From contig JAHQIW010002152.1 in the NCBI GenBank assembly GCA_019055375.1, forward strand, positions 16,001 through 80,000: DNA of 64,000 nt, written 5' to 3'. The translations under genes were made by a program, and so were the position numbers. Below the pieces are notes generated by a model. The model did no database searches. It had not been told where the DNA came from and saw nothing but the letters and a program-made list of their open reading frames with translations. This DNA is from Parelaphostrongylus tenuis. Taxonomy: Eukaryota > Nematoda > Chromadorea > Rhabditida > Metastrongylidae. Below are positions 1-10,290 of the stretch, piece by piece; the first letter of the stretch is position 1; the number at the start of each line of letters is the position of its first letter.

Positions 1-3000
1 CTAGAACCATTCTCTACCATGCAAGCTAGAGTATCAGTTAATGACTGCTGAACAACCAACCTGCCAATTGCAGCAAAACACTGCCCAACAGGCCTGCTAA
101 CGTATTTCAGTGGATCTAAAGGCGAGTGAACGATTCGTCCCAATCCCCACCTTCTGATCCTGTTGATGTCTGAAAAAGCCAGGAACTAATACGACTTCAA
201 TTCCTGTGGCAAATTTGAATTGCCATGAATAAAAAAAAAGCTTTTCACAGAATGCAATTCACGTGTCCTAAACTACAGCGTGAAATAGATCTTAATTACC
301 TAAAGTGTACAAAAACGTCTATTCAGCTTACACATTCTTTTACTAACATGCCAAGTTGCTCTCTATATGACGAGCTACACTTCCTAACGATACGCCTTGC
401 TGATGCTGTTCGAAAACAAAAGCTATCAGAAAGGTCTCACCTTCAGTTTGGACCAACTCTTTGTATCGAAATGAGAAAATTATGAACAATGCTTGACACA
501 ACGCATAGAATGTTCCATGACGAAGCACACCAGCAGTAATCTAGGTTACGTATTGAGCATACATTTGCCTGCTCTTATAGCAGAGCACATTAACAAAAAT
601 AATGTGCCAGTTTGAAAAAAAAAACAAAATTACGCTAAAATTTCACCTTGCTGCTAGCCATAGCACAGTTTTCAACATATTTAATACACCATTTGACTAT
701 ACGATGCATCCACGATGAAGCTACTCTAAGATGGACATCGAGATAGAATTGAAAAGAGGTGGAAATCAGACTTGTAAAATCTCTGTGCAATCACCTGACG
801 TCGAAGTATTTCGCTCTAGCAAGAAGGCCAGCCAAATAAGCTGCTGCACCATGGGCCTTTGCCACGTCTGCTTGGGCCACTTGTGGTCGGATAACGACTG
901 ACCATAACAGCTCAAGCATCCGAGTAGCGTAATTCTAATGGGTACGATTTTTTCTTTGTACAAATAAACGTATTTAATGAGGCTAAAGTAATATCGATCA
1001 CCTCATATAATCCACATAGATATATCCATATAAATGATGTGTAGCGTACATGAACAGACAATAGCATACGGCTTTCCAAAAGCGAGAGTAATATAGAGAA
1101 TATTTCTTCAGCGTTTGAGTCACTTCCTATCCGTAACCAACTTGAATCTAAACAAAACCATCTTAAAACACAAAATAAATGCTAAAATTGTAACTATCGA
1201 TTTGTAACTACTATGCATACCAAAACATTCAACATAATCTTTGTAATTCAAAACGAATGAGTAATCGAAAATCAAGGCTCTCTTCCGCAAGTCTGTGGAG
1301 ATAGCAACGAGATGTGCGGATCCCAGTATTTTTAGCATTCAATTCGTTCCTCGTCTTCTTGAACGGCGTAGAATACCGGTTGAAAGAGTTATCTTGAAAT
1401 CTCGATGACAGCCTTGCTGTGGCATTCCATAGGACTGCAGGAGAGACGTGATAGTGGAGCTCGGCTCCACGCGCGCCGTGACGAGCATCACAACCACTCG
1501 ATCAAGGCGCCCCGAGACGAGATGAAGGGAAAAAAAGCGGGATAAAGCAGTCATTGCTGACAAGAGGGAGATAATTTTCATGAAAGTGATCTACGTAGCC
1601 CAGTAAAAACGTTCCACTTCTCTGGAACTATATCGTTTGACTACAGCTCCAAAATACACTGGGAGTGAAGTGCACCCACCTATGATATCGATTTGAACGT
1701 GATGTTTCAAAGAGATGTAACACAAAACATCCTGCATCACACCATCAAGTTTCGACATCAGTTCACTCTCCTCAGCTGCGGATTGCTTTTCTAGATCCTC
1801 ATCCTGAAGTTTTGCAGCTCATTTTCAATCAAACCGTTTCACTTTTGCAAAATAACAGTTGGAAACCACACTAAGTAATATGCCTGATAATCATTATTTG
1901 AGCCACGCATGTCAGTGGTCTGTCAATGAGGGCTGACTTATAGAGCCCGATACACGCGTTTCGATCTTGCGATCCCGTCAGTCGGGCAGTTGCCCTCTCT
2001 CGTCCTTTGCTAATCCCAGTGGGCGCTCCATTCCCCACAATAAGAGTTAGCGACGACGTACGTTTTACACTCTATGTTCAGTGAAGAACTCACCAAACAC
2101 AGAGTGTTGTACACTCGAATGCTCGTGGCTAGTATATTCAATATAACATATCCTTCATTTCGAGTGTTTTCTTAAGACCACAGCTCAAATTTTAATATGC
2201 CTGATAATCAATATTTGAGCCACGCATGTCAGTGTCATCACACTAAGTAATTTTTATGCAAACTTTGGCTAAAATTCGAAAAAGCGAAGTGGACCTCTTA
2301 CCATATGGAATATGACAGCATCCGTTTCAGACTTTATATCATCCTTGCAACTCACTTTTGTTAACATATTCTGCAATAAGCAAAGTTATACGGAATTTGA
2401 AGGGAAATTAAAAGTTAGAATGTTAAGAGAAATCGAATCCTAAATATCTGCAAAATGGAGGCAGTGATGTATGGATGATAAATATCAACAAAGAAGTTCA
2501 CTAGCATCAAGTCAAAGAGAAACTCTGAGCACAAAAAAAGTTGGAACTTACGTCACATAATACCATTTGATCGATAATCAGTTCCCAAATATCGGCACGA
2601 AGTTCCTTTATATACTCAAGACACTGCAGTAGATTCCTTATGTAGCCGGTGACAGAATGATAGCTGTGGCTTAGATGTGGAACACCATTTTTCAATGTTC
2701 TCAAAAGAGCTTTGCTAGACCTAAAACACAGTAAAATCAAGAGGTTAAAGCTAACAAGGACAGTAATGAGTGAAAATATCGAAGCGAAATCGCCCATGAA
2801 AATGAGGATTGCTGAAGGATACGACTCGTGCTGAGATCTGCTTCATGTTTACAAGCAAATGACACTTCGTAACACCACCAGTGTCAGATTCTATCACATA
2901 TGATCGACCATCATCGTGTTTCTCACCGGACATCCGTATTCTCAGATACTGCTGAGATTACCGAACGACACTAGGAAAGATCACGACGTTCAAGAGAGCA

Positions 3001-6000
3001 ATACTGCGCACGAAGACTGGATGCATACGAAAGGGATGGAAAGAATACTAAGGGCCACTTGCGTTATTGAGAAAAATAAGCGAAGCATCAAAGTACTTCA
3101 ATGAGTAGCCTTTGAAACAAAGAACCCTAAACGCCCTTTTATTTCTGACGGGTTCAGCTCCATACCTTTAACTAAAAAATGGGGGAATTTGTACCTTCAT
3201 ATCCAACTTTTTTTTAAGACGTCACTTAAAATCAATACACTCTGAGAGCATATGTCAAGCCTTCTCATGTGGTCTGCTATGGTACTTACATAGTGCTCGA
3301 CACGTGTTTCGGTCTTTCAGACCCATCTTGCACGAGGATATACCCTATATTCAGAGGTATCGACGCCGAACTATTTACACTGCCCATAATTTGATAAAAT
3401 CACCCGTCTCTTGTCCCTTCATTCCCTCTCTTCTTCCTTTTCGCTCCTTTTCGCTAAAAATTTGATACATCTTGAGAGCGAGGCCTTAACAAACAATTGA
3501 ATATAAAGGTACTATAAAATCTACCACCCACGAGCAGTCGACTGCAAAACACTGCACCTTAGGTGATTTTGAAAGTGTAAATAGTGCGCCGTCGATTCCT
3601 CTATTAAGTAGTATATTCACTTGCAAGGAACTGACTGAACCAAAAGGCATGGTGCAATCTACAAGAGTGAAAGGCCGAAATGCGTGTCTTGCACTGTGTA
3701 AGTGCCATAACGGACCTCATGAAAGGCTTAAAATATGTTGTAAAGTCTGGTCTGAATTCGAAGGTTCAGAAAGGTGATCGGAAACACTTGTACCTTTGGA
3801 AGTTTCATATCCACCAAGAAGAAGAAAGTACCTAAGGCGTAAAAACCTTTACACAAAAGCCAAGAAGAACTATCGACTTACATAGGGAAACATTTCAAAA
3901 CGTGTGCAATGATGCGGTGGGCCATACCATAGAACTTATCCTGTTCTTCGACAGAAATTGCAAGCACTGTGCCTTCATCTTTATCTGGAGACAAATTCTA
4001 CTCATCGCACAAAACAAAGAACGACATCTTTTGAATTCTCACCTTCCTTCACTACCGGAATAAAGTTGTTTACGGCAGCACCGTATACTGTTTCTACATG
4101 ACAAACCTAAAATCAGGCCAATTTCTGGAAGATGTGTGCACATATAATTTTAGGTGCACACAAATTTCCACATGCATACAAGGTGTATAAGCACATTAAT
4201 GTACAGATATAAAGGATAAAGGATAAAGCTCTCGGCGTTGATCAATCCCTTAGGGATGCGCCATGCATTCGACTTCAATTTCTAACTTCGTTTAAGGTGA
4301 CTGAATGCATATCTGGCCTTTACAATGACTCGCGGTGGCCTCCCGCTGAACCGAGTCAGTGCTACTTATCCTCCCAGACAAGTCTGAGACCTGCCTGGTA
4401 CCAATTTACCGACCCCGGAGGGATGGATGGCTTGGTGGGCCATGAGCGCAAGATCGAACCATTGACCTCGTGTGCGACGCAGGGCACCTCTAACCACTGC
4501 GCCACATGCGCTCTATGTACAGATATACATGTAAATTTATGCGCACACATGCATGCATATGTGTATGTAAATAGACATATGTATACAGACATATATGGGC
4601 ATATATGTGGAAAAAACCAGATACAAATGAACTTACGTGACGTATAGCCACATCGCATAACATATTCAGATAGCGCTCCACGATCTCCTCGGGTATCACT
4701 TGCCAGTTTAGTCGCTGGAATGGTATAACTATATGCATGACATGCAGTTCATTTTGAAGTTTTCTTAAGACCACGCTCAAATTTTGATATATCTGATAAT
4801 TATTTTTTCTGAGCCAACATGTTATTTGGTCTTTTATGGGCACTTACAAATCCCAATACACGTGTTTCACCCTTGACTATGATTGGCTAAAACGAAGGGT
4901 CCTGCTTAGCTTATGAGGCTGTCAAGGCCGAAACACGTGTTATGGGCTCTATAAGTGTCCATTAAAAAACCACATGACATGTTGGCTCAAACAATAACTA
5001 TAAGCTAAATGCATGACATCTAAGCGTTTAAACGTCGCGGTTGGAGTTCAAACTCTTATAGAAAAGGAAATAAGGTTAATACCTAAATAGTTCCACTGTG
5101 GGTAAAAAGTGGTCTCTTTCCGTGACCCAGGAACAAAAGAAGTGACGACCCCCTTCGCTGCACAAAGACTTTTTATTGCACTTTTAGTAACCATTCGAAA
5201 GCCTATATCACCGGCTACTGCTGCTGCGTGCCTGATTTTTGATAACCCTTATTTTGACGCTGTAGCAAAAAAAATATTTACGTTCCAGACACGCATATTT
5301 CTCACAGAACAGAACATTCGGCGATTCTTACGCTGCGCTTAATCTCTAGAAAGGCCGTCTCCCCTGCAAAGGAGCAGGAAACATAAGACTGAGCTCAGGC
5401 GGGCGTTCGCTTTTCGGCAAATTCACGAGCTGGGACAGGAGGGCAGGTGGGCTGCCCGTGGTTCCAATAGGGTGATCGACCGACTCTACTGATGCGTTGC
5501 ACAAGTGACGTGCAATTTTTGTTAATTAATTAGAACTTTTTCTCCACTTCGATAAAATCTCCAGATAGAACGTATGAATCTGGTACTGAAAACAATCCTC
5601 CACACGTTCATATGCTTTTCGCGTTGAACATAAATTAATCTTGGATGTTACAGCGTTATAAAGAGATCAATATGAAAAGAAAGCAAGTAGTGCAGTAGCC
5701 AGAGATTTAAGCTTTCGAATGATTACCAACACTTTTATGAAGAGCTTTGCCCAGCGAAAGCGCTCGCTTTTTCATTTGCTTCCAGATAACGGAAAAGAAC
5801 ATAAAAAGTTTAGATCCCTTGAAGCAGAGCATAAGCTATGCACAACATTTTACTGAATTATGGCGAAATGTGCTGTATAATGATGGCGTAAGTGGATATA
5901 GTCACACTATAAATGTGAAGACGTCACAATAGTGATGAGGAGTTGATAGGAACTCACTGCAAGACCTGCTACCAAATCCGCACACCGTTCGTTCAGAATG

Positions 6001-6360
6001 TTACTGATGTTGAGAAATTGCTCCAGAAATTGAATCTTCGCCGCTTTTTCCCATGTGGGTAGAATTTCAAGAGCATTGCAAATCTTTCGGTAGGTCATCA
6101 ACGCTACTGTGTCACCCTAAAAGCGAACAATTGACACGTTCTCTCATGATTATCACACAACGATAATTGATTTGTTGTATATGGATGGTAACCCAGATTC
6201 ACAAGCGAGTAATGTACAATTGAACCTTCAGATACTGCATTAAGATCTCCCGCCCGGTGATGACTGGCTTAGGCTTTGATTCCGATCCCACTTCAGTTTT
6301 CTGTGATTGTTGATTTCCCGAGGAACCTCGAGAATTAGCAGCATCGATGGTAGACGTCAT
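1..6360 (-). CDS. RRN3: RRN3/TIF-IA homologue, RNA polymerase I transcription initiation factor (partial, 13 exons)
   Basis: RRN3 binds RNA polymerase I and recruits it to the rDNA promoter factor, so it links rRNA synthesis to growth. Predicted exons in transcript order: 6226-6360, 5958-6116, 4637-4714, 4043-4106, 3882-3984, 2552-2720, 1680-1803, 1221-1292, 1159-1181, 795-934, 647-725, 441-540, and 1-169 running off the edge. Phases agree at every junction and give about 471 residues. Human RRN3 is about 650, so the C-terminus lies outside. Ungapped matches to human RRN3 as I recall it: YLKGDT (human YKKGET), IWELIIDQMVLCD (ILELIIEKLLKLD), LLARAKYFDV (FLARAKFIPL), HGTFYALCQALFIIFSFRYKELV (at 446-515), and IVHSPLDPLKYVSRPV (IVMSQLNPLKICLPSV). 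The start at 6358-6360 is the first ATG before an acidic, Ser/Gln-rich N-terminus. Odd points are a 39-nt intron (1182-1220), a 23-nt exon (1159-1181) and large transposon-filled introns 2, 5 and 6. The gene appears intact. Introns 4, 8 and 10 are under 70 nt, as usual in nematodes. Confidence 0.9.
1307..1524 (-). mobile_element. SINE-A copy in RRN3 intron 7
   Basis: This is a tRNA-derived SINE in minus orientation. The tRNA-like head is near 1516 and the tail near 1315. It shares its body with copies at about 6730, 9530, 28090, 44000, 49620, 61450 and 63520. The A-box-like GTGGCCGAGTGG of better copies is altered here. An 8-bp repeat ACGAGATG at 1307-1314 and 1517-1524 is the likely target-site duplication. 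It lies 15 bp upstream (in transcript sense) of the exon 8 acceptor. Confidence 0.75.
1867..2251 (-). mobile_element. Hammerhead-bearing retroelement, family B, in RRN3 intron 6
   Basis: The 359-bp insertion 1880-2238 is flanked by the 13-bp direct repeat CACACTAAGTAAT (1867-1879 and 2239-2251). Inside, a block of about 40 bp at 1880-1918 recurs at 2197-2236, so the element is 1.1 units of a repeat of about 318 bp, head to tail. It carries a hammerhead motif on the minus strand (listed separately). Other family members are at 3230-3520, 4744-5008, 55925-56204 and 57484-57900. Confidence 0.8.
1945..1987 (-). ncRNA. Hammerhead ribozyme motif (type I), one core change
   Basis: On the minus strand the 6-bp stem I is GCCCGA (1987-1982) paired with TCGGGC (1950-1945). 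The core reads CTGACGG where CTGANGA is expected, so A9 is G. Stem II is GATC/GATC closed by a GCAA tetraloop, followed by GAAA and a short stem III, with A at position 17 as the cleavage nucleotide (1951). All three stems pair. Only A9 departs from the hammerhead consensus, so activity is probably reduced. It lies sense to the RRN3 transcript. Confidence 0.7.
3230..3520 (-). mobile_element. Family B hammerhead element, decayed, in RRN3 intron 5
   Basis: It shares ACACGTG-GAAA hammerhead sequence and flanking sequence with other family B copies. On the minus strand near 3290-3345, stem II (GGTC, TGAAA loop, GACC) and the GAAAC/ACACGTGT stem III are intact, and GAGCAC follows for stem I. The CTGATGA strand is damaged by a short deletion and reads GCAAGATGG. 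The borders are approximate. No clear target-site duplication was found. Confidence 0.55.
4209..4515 (-). mobile_element. SINE-B copy in RRN3 intron 3
   Basis: This is a tRNA-derived SINE in minus orientation. The head at about 4515-4440 has an A-box-like TGGCGCAGTGGTTAGAGG and the B-box GGTTCGATCTT, followed by a body shared with 7345-7655, 16560-16850 and 45030-45330. The tail is AT-rich and simple (ATAAAGGATAAAG). The ORFs crossing this copy on both strands are SINE sequence, not genes. It is followed at 4513-4610 by a degenerate AT/ACATAT-rich microsatellite. Confidence 0.8.
4733..5019. mobile_element. Family B hammerhead element, head-to-head halves, in RRN3 intron 2
   Basis: The 265-bp insertion 4744-5008 is flanked by the 11-bp repeat ATGCATGACAT (4733-4743 and 5009-5019). 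The left half carries the family sequence in minus orientation, and the right half carries it in plus orientation with a hammerhead-like motif at about 4904-4955. That motif has core CTTATGA (G5 changed to T), stem II GGCT/GGCC and GAAACACGTGT. The insertion ends about 20 bp upstream (transcript sense) of the exon 3 acceptor at 4715-4716. Confidence 0.75.
5100..5780. mobile_element. Foldback element in RRN3 intron 2
   Basis: The left arm (about 5140-5340) and right arm (about 5490-5775) are imperfect inverted complements. Both include a block resembling AGTAATCATTCGAAAGC and TCTGGCTACTGC. Related single arms occur at 19640, 20440-20840, 21640-21835, 34215-34370 and 41460-41790. The central 5345-5480 is unrelated and G-rich. 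No transposase ORF is present. The ORF at 5109-5342 is the arm itself. Confidence 0.6.
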
Positions 6361-6483
6361 CTTGTTAGTCGATCAGATTCCTTAAGTGACAGTGAGGTTT
6401 TCATAACTAACGCTTTTAAGAGTCAAAAATCCATATAAAATTAAGATTGAAATACATCTGACTTACTGGTTATAGTCAAAAAT
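6361..6483. promoter_or_regulatory. Shared divergent promoter region between RRN3 and an unknown gene
   Basis: Only 123 bp separate the RRN3 start codon (6360, minus) from the start of the plus-strand exon at 6484. The space is AT-rich with no TATA box close to either start. A bidirectional promoter is inferred from the geometry, not from recognised motifs. Confidence 0.45.
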
Positions 6484-6641
6484 ATGACGGCGTTTCCAAA
6501 GAAAGACGGCTTATTACTTAATGCCTATGCTGTAGACATTGATAACCCAAGTCCTGAAATAATTATGGCTCGAAATGAATGGCTTTTTGAAACACTTTCA
6601 TCTCTTGAAATCAACGAAATCGCAAACTACCACTTCTCAGA
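6484..6641 (+). CDS. First exon of an unidentified gene divergent from RRN3
   Basis: The ATG at 6484 opens 52 codons and ends in a strong donor (GA then GTAAGTTAG at 6642). The peptide begins MTAFPKKDGLLLNAYAV and continues acidic and hydrophilic with a W-L-F-E-T-L-S-S-L helix-like stretch. I do not recognise the family. Before the SINE insertion at 6719, the next acceptor would have been the TTTCAG now duplicated at 6719-6724 and 6971-6976. Reading on from the downstream copy gives 14 codons and then a stop, so either the exon is short or the gene is damaged. Confidence rests on the donor, the codon content and the position next to RRN3. Confidence 0.5.
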
Positions 6642-6718
6642 GTAAGTTAGCAAGATATTCATAACTTTCAAGAGCAGCTAAATAGAAGAGTTAAAAAGAA
6701 ATGAATAAAATTCTGCCC

Positions 6719-6981
6719 TTTCAGACATCCTACTATTTTTTCACTGTGCGAATTTAGTACTTCCACATTCAAGTGATTTTTTTCGTCTTCTTGAACATCG
6801 CAGAATATTGCTTGAACGGGTTTCATTGCTATCTCGAGGATAGCCTGGCTGTGGCGCTCCCACATGGCGCTGTTATTAACTACCGGCTCGGAAAGCGCTG
6901 GGGGGAGGGTGAGTCCCGTCTCTACGCGCGCCGCGACGAGCATCACAACCACTCGGCCACAGCGCCCCAATTTCAGACATC
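6719..6981 (-). mobile_element. SINE-A inserted at a splice acceptor
   Basis: The SINE-A body 6730-6970 is in minus orientation. It has an 11-bp target-site duplication, TTTCAGACATC, at 6719-6729 and 6971-6981. The duplicated site contains TTTCAG, a nematode 3' splice site, so the insertion doubled an acceptor downstream of the exon at 6484-6641. Confidence 0.85.
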
Positions 6982-7335
6982 AGCATTTTCGTATTAACAC
7001 ATTTTGTGACACAGAATAACATAATATTGATGCCATTCATATTGAGGTTCATGTTCACTCTGCTACCACATCACCACGGGCCCACCAAGCTCATCATCTC
7101 ATCTCTACGGGATCGTGAAATCGGTACCAGTCATCTCTAAGAAGTTAATTCAATGGATTCCAAATGGGATAATTCCAGACCGATTATCTCCGGGAAGAAC
7201 CGGCTTGACCATCACTCCATGACACTGATGACAAAAGAGAAATAGTTAGGCAGCAGACGCTGATACAAAAAGACTTCATGGACGATGGATGCTGGGAAAC
7301 GAATCAATTTCAAAGTGTTAGAACCAACAAAGTAG
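6982..7335 (+). pseudogene. Possible decayed coding sequence
   Basis: One plus frame is open from about 7035 to 7222 (it includes VISKKLIQWIPNGIIPDR). It continues in another frame from about 7223 to 7330 (it includes REIVRQQTLIQKDFMDDG) after what would be a single-base shift at about 7222. Both stretches look protein-like but match no family I recognise. They may be further exons of the gene starting at 6484, or an old transposon fragment. Confidence 0.25.
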
Positions 7336-7344
7336 GTAAGGATG

Positions 7345-7655
7345 ATAGGTTAAAAGAATAAACGATAACGCTTCCGTCGTTGATCAATCCATGAGGGATG
7401 CGTCGTCATTCCCCTTCAATCTTCAGCTTCGTTTGAGGTGATTGGAAGTATAATTGTGGGCTTTAATGACTCGCCGTGGCCTACAGCTGTATCGAGTCAG
7501 TGTAAGTTGTCCTCCCAGCCGAGTTCGAGGCCAGTCCGGTACCAATTTACAGACGCCGGAGGGATGGACGGCTTGATGAGCCACGAACGCGAGATCGAAC
7601 CATCTATCTTGTGTGCGATACAGAGCATCTCTAACCACTGCGTCACATGCGCTCT
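7345..7655 (-). mobile_element. SINE-B copy
   Basis: This minus-orientation copy has its tRNA-like head at 7655-7575, with B-box GGTTCGATCTC, and its tail at 7345. It abuts the palindromic block starting near 7685. In the inverted copy of this block a SINE-B fragment (47125-47165) sits at the equivalent border, so the SINE was there before the block was duplicated. Confidence 0.8.
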
Positions 7656-7684
7656 AAAGAAACTGAGTGAAATATCTATTACGA

Positions 7685-9480
7685 AATAATAGGCACGTCT
7701 CTCACTTGAAGTGACTGACTGGGCGAGGCTGCGTTGCGTATTCCCTCGTGGGCATGGGTCGGACAGGGACGAAAACGATTGCTTCGAATTAGTTCTGGGG
7801 AGCGACCTTATTTTTACAACTACCAGATTGATTCTACTTCCCAAATGCCCCAATTATTTTGAATATGGACAAATATACGTCAGTAGAATTCTACGCTCGA
7901 TTCCTACAAAAAGTCGACAAGTAGACGTATATTTCGTTAACAAGAAATTTTATGAACTTTCTCGCCTTTGTTGATTATTTCCCATGCATTTAAGTTTTTG
8001 CTTTTACTAACGCTTAGAGCAGCCATTTGCGGTTATTTTGATTCATAACACTTATACGGTTCTTTGTGATTAAGAGGGAACAAATGAGAACACCGATCTC
8101 ATTAGCTGGAGAGGAACTTTTCATAGACGTGTTAGTAACTATTCGACAGCTGAAGTTTCTCGTTACAGCTGCCCGTATCGGTTCCTTGGAAAACCTTTTT
8201 TGTGCAATGTTATTGACGAAGAAATTTCCTGCATCACAGATGCGCATATTCCTCGCCGGACAGAGCTTCTTCTGTGGACCTTAGTAGTCATTCGATAGCG
8301 CAATCGTTTCTGATTCAAAGGTGTGCTCATATCCTAAAGATACCGTTTCTCTGCAACTCATCAGTAAAATAATTTGAATCCACATCTGCGATCAAGGAGG
8401 TTTTTGAACAATTCACGTGTCTGCGGGTGAGGTCATCACGTGAACTGCTGACGCGATACTTCTCTACGCGTTCGTATGCCCGAAAAATCAATGATCATCG
8501 CGTAATCGAACGCGATCGCCTAACGTACAAGCACGTGAACGGGCCAAAGACCCCGCTGATCGCAGAATGGGAACTCAACTTATTTTACCTGCCGCGTTTC
8601 TGCAAGACGGTCTTTTCAGGATATAAGCACAGCGTTTGAATCACGAGCGATTACGCTATCGAATGATTACTAACAGCCCAAAAAAGAAAGCTGTGCCCAA
8701 CGAGAAATATGCGCGTTTGCAACGCAAGAAATCTCACTCTGTAGCAACGTCAAAAAAGTCTTCTTAGATAAACCAGCGAAATGGAGCTGTGGCCTGAAGT
8801 CTCAGCTTTCGAATGATTACTAAGGTAACAGTTCTATGGAAAGTTCCTCTTCAGCGAATCAGATCGTTTTTAATTTGCGCCCTCATAGGCGAATGAAACC
8901 CTTATACATTCGCTTCAAGAAGGAATTGTCCTGAGATCAAAAACGACTGTTGATGCTACATGAGCATCGATAGGATTCAACTGCTGCTTGCAGGGAATGA
9001 TACTCGTCCCGCACCAATAGTCATTTTTTCTCTCGGGACAACTTCATACCGAAACAAATGCACAAGTATTATATATCAAAGTAATCGCAAAAGTTGCTCT
9101 AAGCGACTGTAAAACAAAAATTCAAAGGGATGAAAAATAACAAAAAAAAACGGTAAAGTCTGGAAAATTTCCCGGCATCTCAATACAAGCGACAAGATAA
9201 GGTTGATGGAGTTTTCGCATTGCACGAGCCTAGCGCATAAAGGTGCTGAAGTAAGGGGCTAAATTCTAACACCGGAATATTCCTGCGAAAACCGTGCAAA
9301 TAGAGAATCTGAGAGGAAAATTGCCCCGAGGAGAGCCCTCTACGAAACGTTACCGAAAACTTTTCTGAAGAACGACTCGGTAGGATTCAGTTGTGGGAAA
9401 ATACAGCGGACAAACAGCATCATGAACGACAATGTGCAGAGCGACTAACAGTGATTGCTGCTTCGAGACATGCGGGGGAA
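7685..9480. mobile_element. Long palindromic foldback element, copy 1
   Basis: The left and right arms are imperfect inverted complements centred near 8465. The arm sequence near 8035 (GTTATTTTGATTCATAACAC) corresponds to the inverse near 9080, and the GGTCTTTG-type blocks at 8397 and 8540 face each other. A second copy lies at about 45640-47100, and a single arm (44220-44590) matches the inverse of 9130-9470. There is no transposase ORF. The short ORFs here are arm sequence. Confidence 0.7.
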
Positions 9481-9527
9481 AATTGTCCTAGTCGTAAAAT
9501 AGAGTAGATGGTGTGTAATCACAGATA

Positions 9528-9750
9528 GGCGGCGCCGTGGCCGAATGGTTGTGATGCTGCGCCGCGGCGCGCGGGCTAAACCCAGCTAACAACACTCTCC
9601 GGGGGTCATCAACGAGTATCTTATAAAGTTCCACGGCCTGGCTATTCTCGATTTGGGAAGAGACGTGCTCAACCAGCTGTTCTACGATGTTCGAGAAGAA
9701 GACGAAGAAAAGCGAACTGAATGCTAGAAGTACTGGGGATCGACACAGTG
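9528..9750 (+). mobile_element. SINE-A copy
   Basis: This plus-orientation copy has head GGCGCCGTGGCCGAATGG with an A-box, a GC-rich variable part, and a tail at GATCGACACAGTGAAGAA. It is the counterpart of the minus copy at 43975-44200 inside the inverted duplication. Confidence 0.75.
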
Positions 9751-10184
9751 AAGAACAAGCAATGCACAGTGAACACGGACCAATAAAGTGCCAAAAGTAT
9801 TCACAGATTAAGGCCGGTTATTGTATTGCTTGTGGCGGTCCTCCGGCCGAAACTCGACTAATATCCCGGACGGAGATAGTCCATTAGTAACCTGGGGAGG
9901 CCTGTTCACATTTCTAGAGCATATACAGTTGCATCAGTGATTAAGTATGTCTGTATTTCTTGCTGCGAAGGTCGTATGCGGTCTTGCAACGAAAAGTCTA
10001 CTGTAGCCGACGACTAGTCGGCCAGAGGAAGTGAATCGCTCCCACGCTGGTGTACACGCCCAGCGTGGGTCCGCGGAAGTCAACCGGTTCACCTGTTTCC
10101 TTGATCGCCCTAGTTACTAATTGCACGTCCTTTTTCATCGTTGTTATAGAACTCGATCTGAAATAGATCTCTCAAGAGTAGATC

Positions 10185-10290
10185 TGGGTCAGGGTAGCTC
10201 ACTGGTTAGTGAGATAGTGCATCAGAAATCGGAGTAACAAGCACTGCTCTGGTTCGATTCTCTTCTCTAACACTCTCATAAAATCAATCA
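10185..10290 (+). mobile_element. tRNA-like SINE-E copy
   Basis: The A-box-like TAGCTCACTGGTTAGTGAG and B-box GGTTCGATTC lie at tRNA-like spacing. The counterpart in the inverted duplication is 43560-43690. The tail contains AAAATCAATCAACT. Confidence 0.6.

Noticed and set aside
4714..4745. Extending RRN3 exon 3 upstream through an in-frame VMHIVIPFQ stretch
   Set aside because: The phase does not fit exon 2, and the ungapped match to RRN3 (LVAGLA joined to RLNW) requires the TTCCAG acceptor at 4715.
4297..4843. ORFs of 98-117 codons at 4297-4843
   Set aside because: They run through SINE-B, a microsatellite and an RRN3 exon in the wrong frame. Only 4637-4714 is coding.
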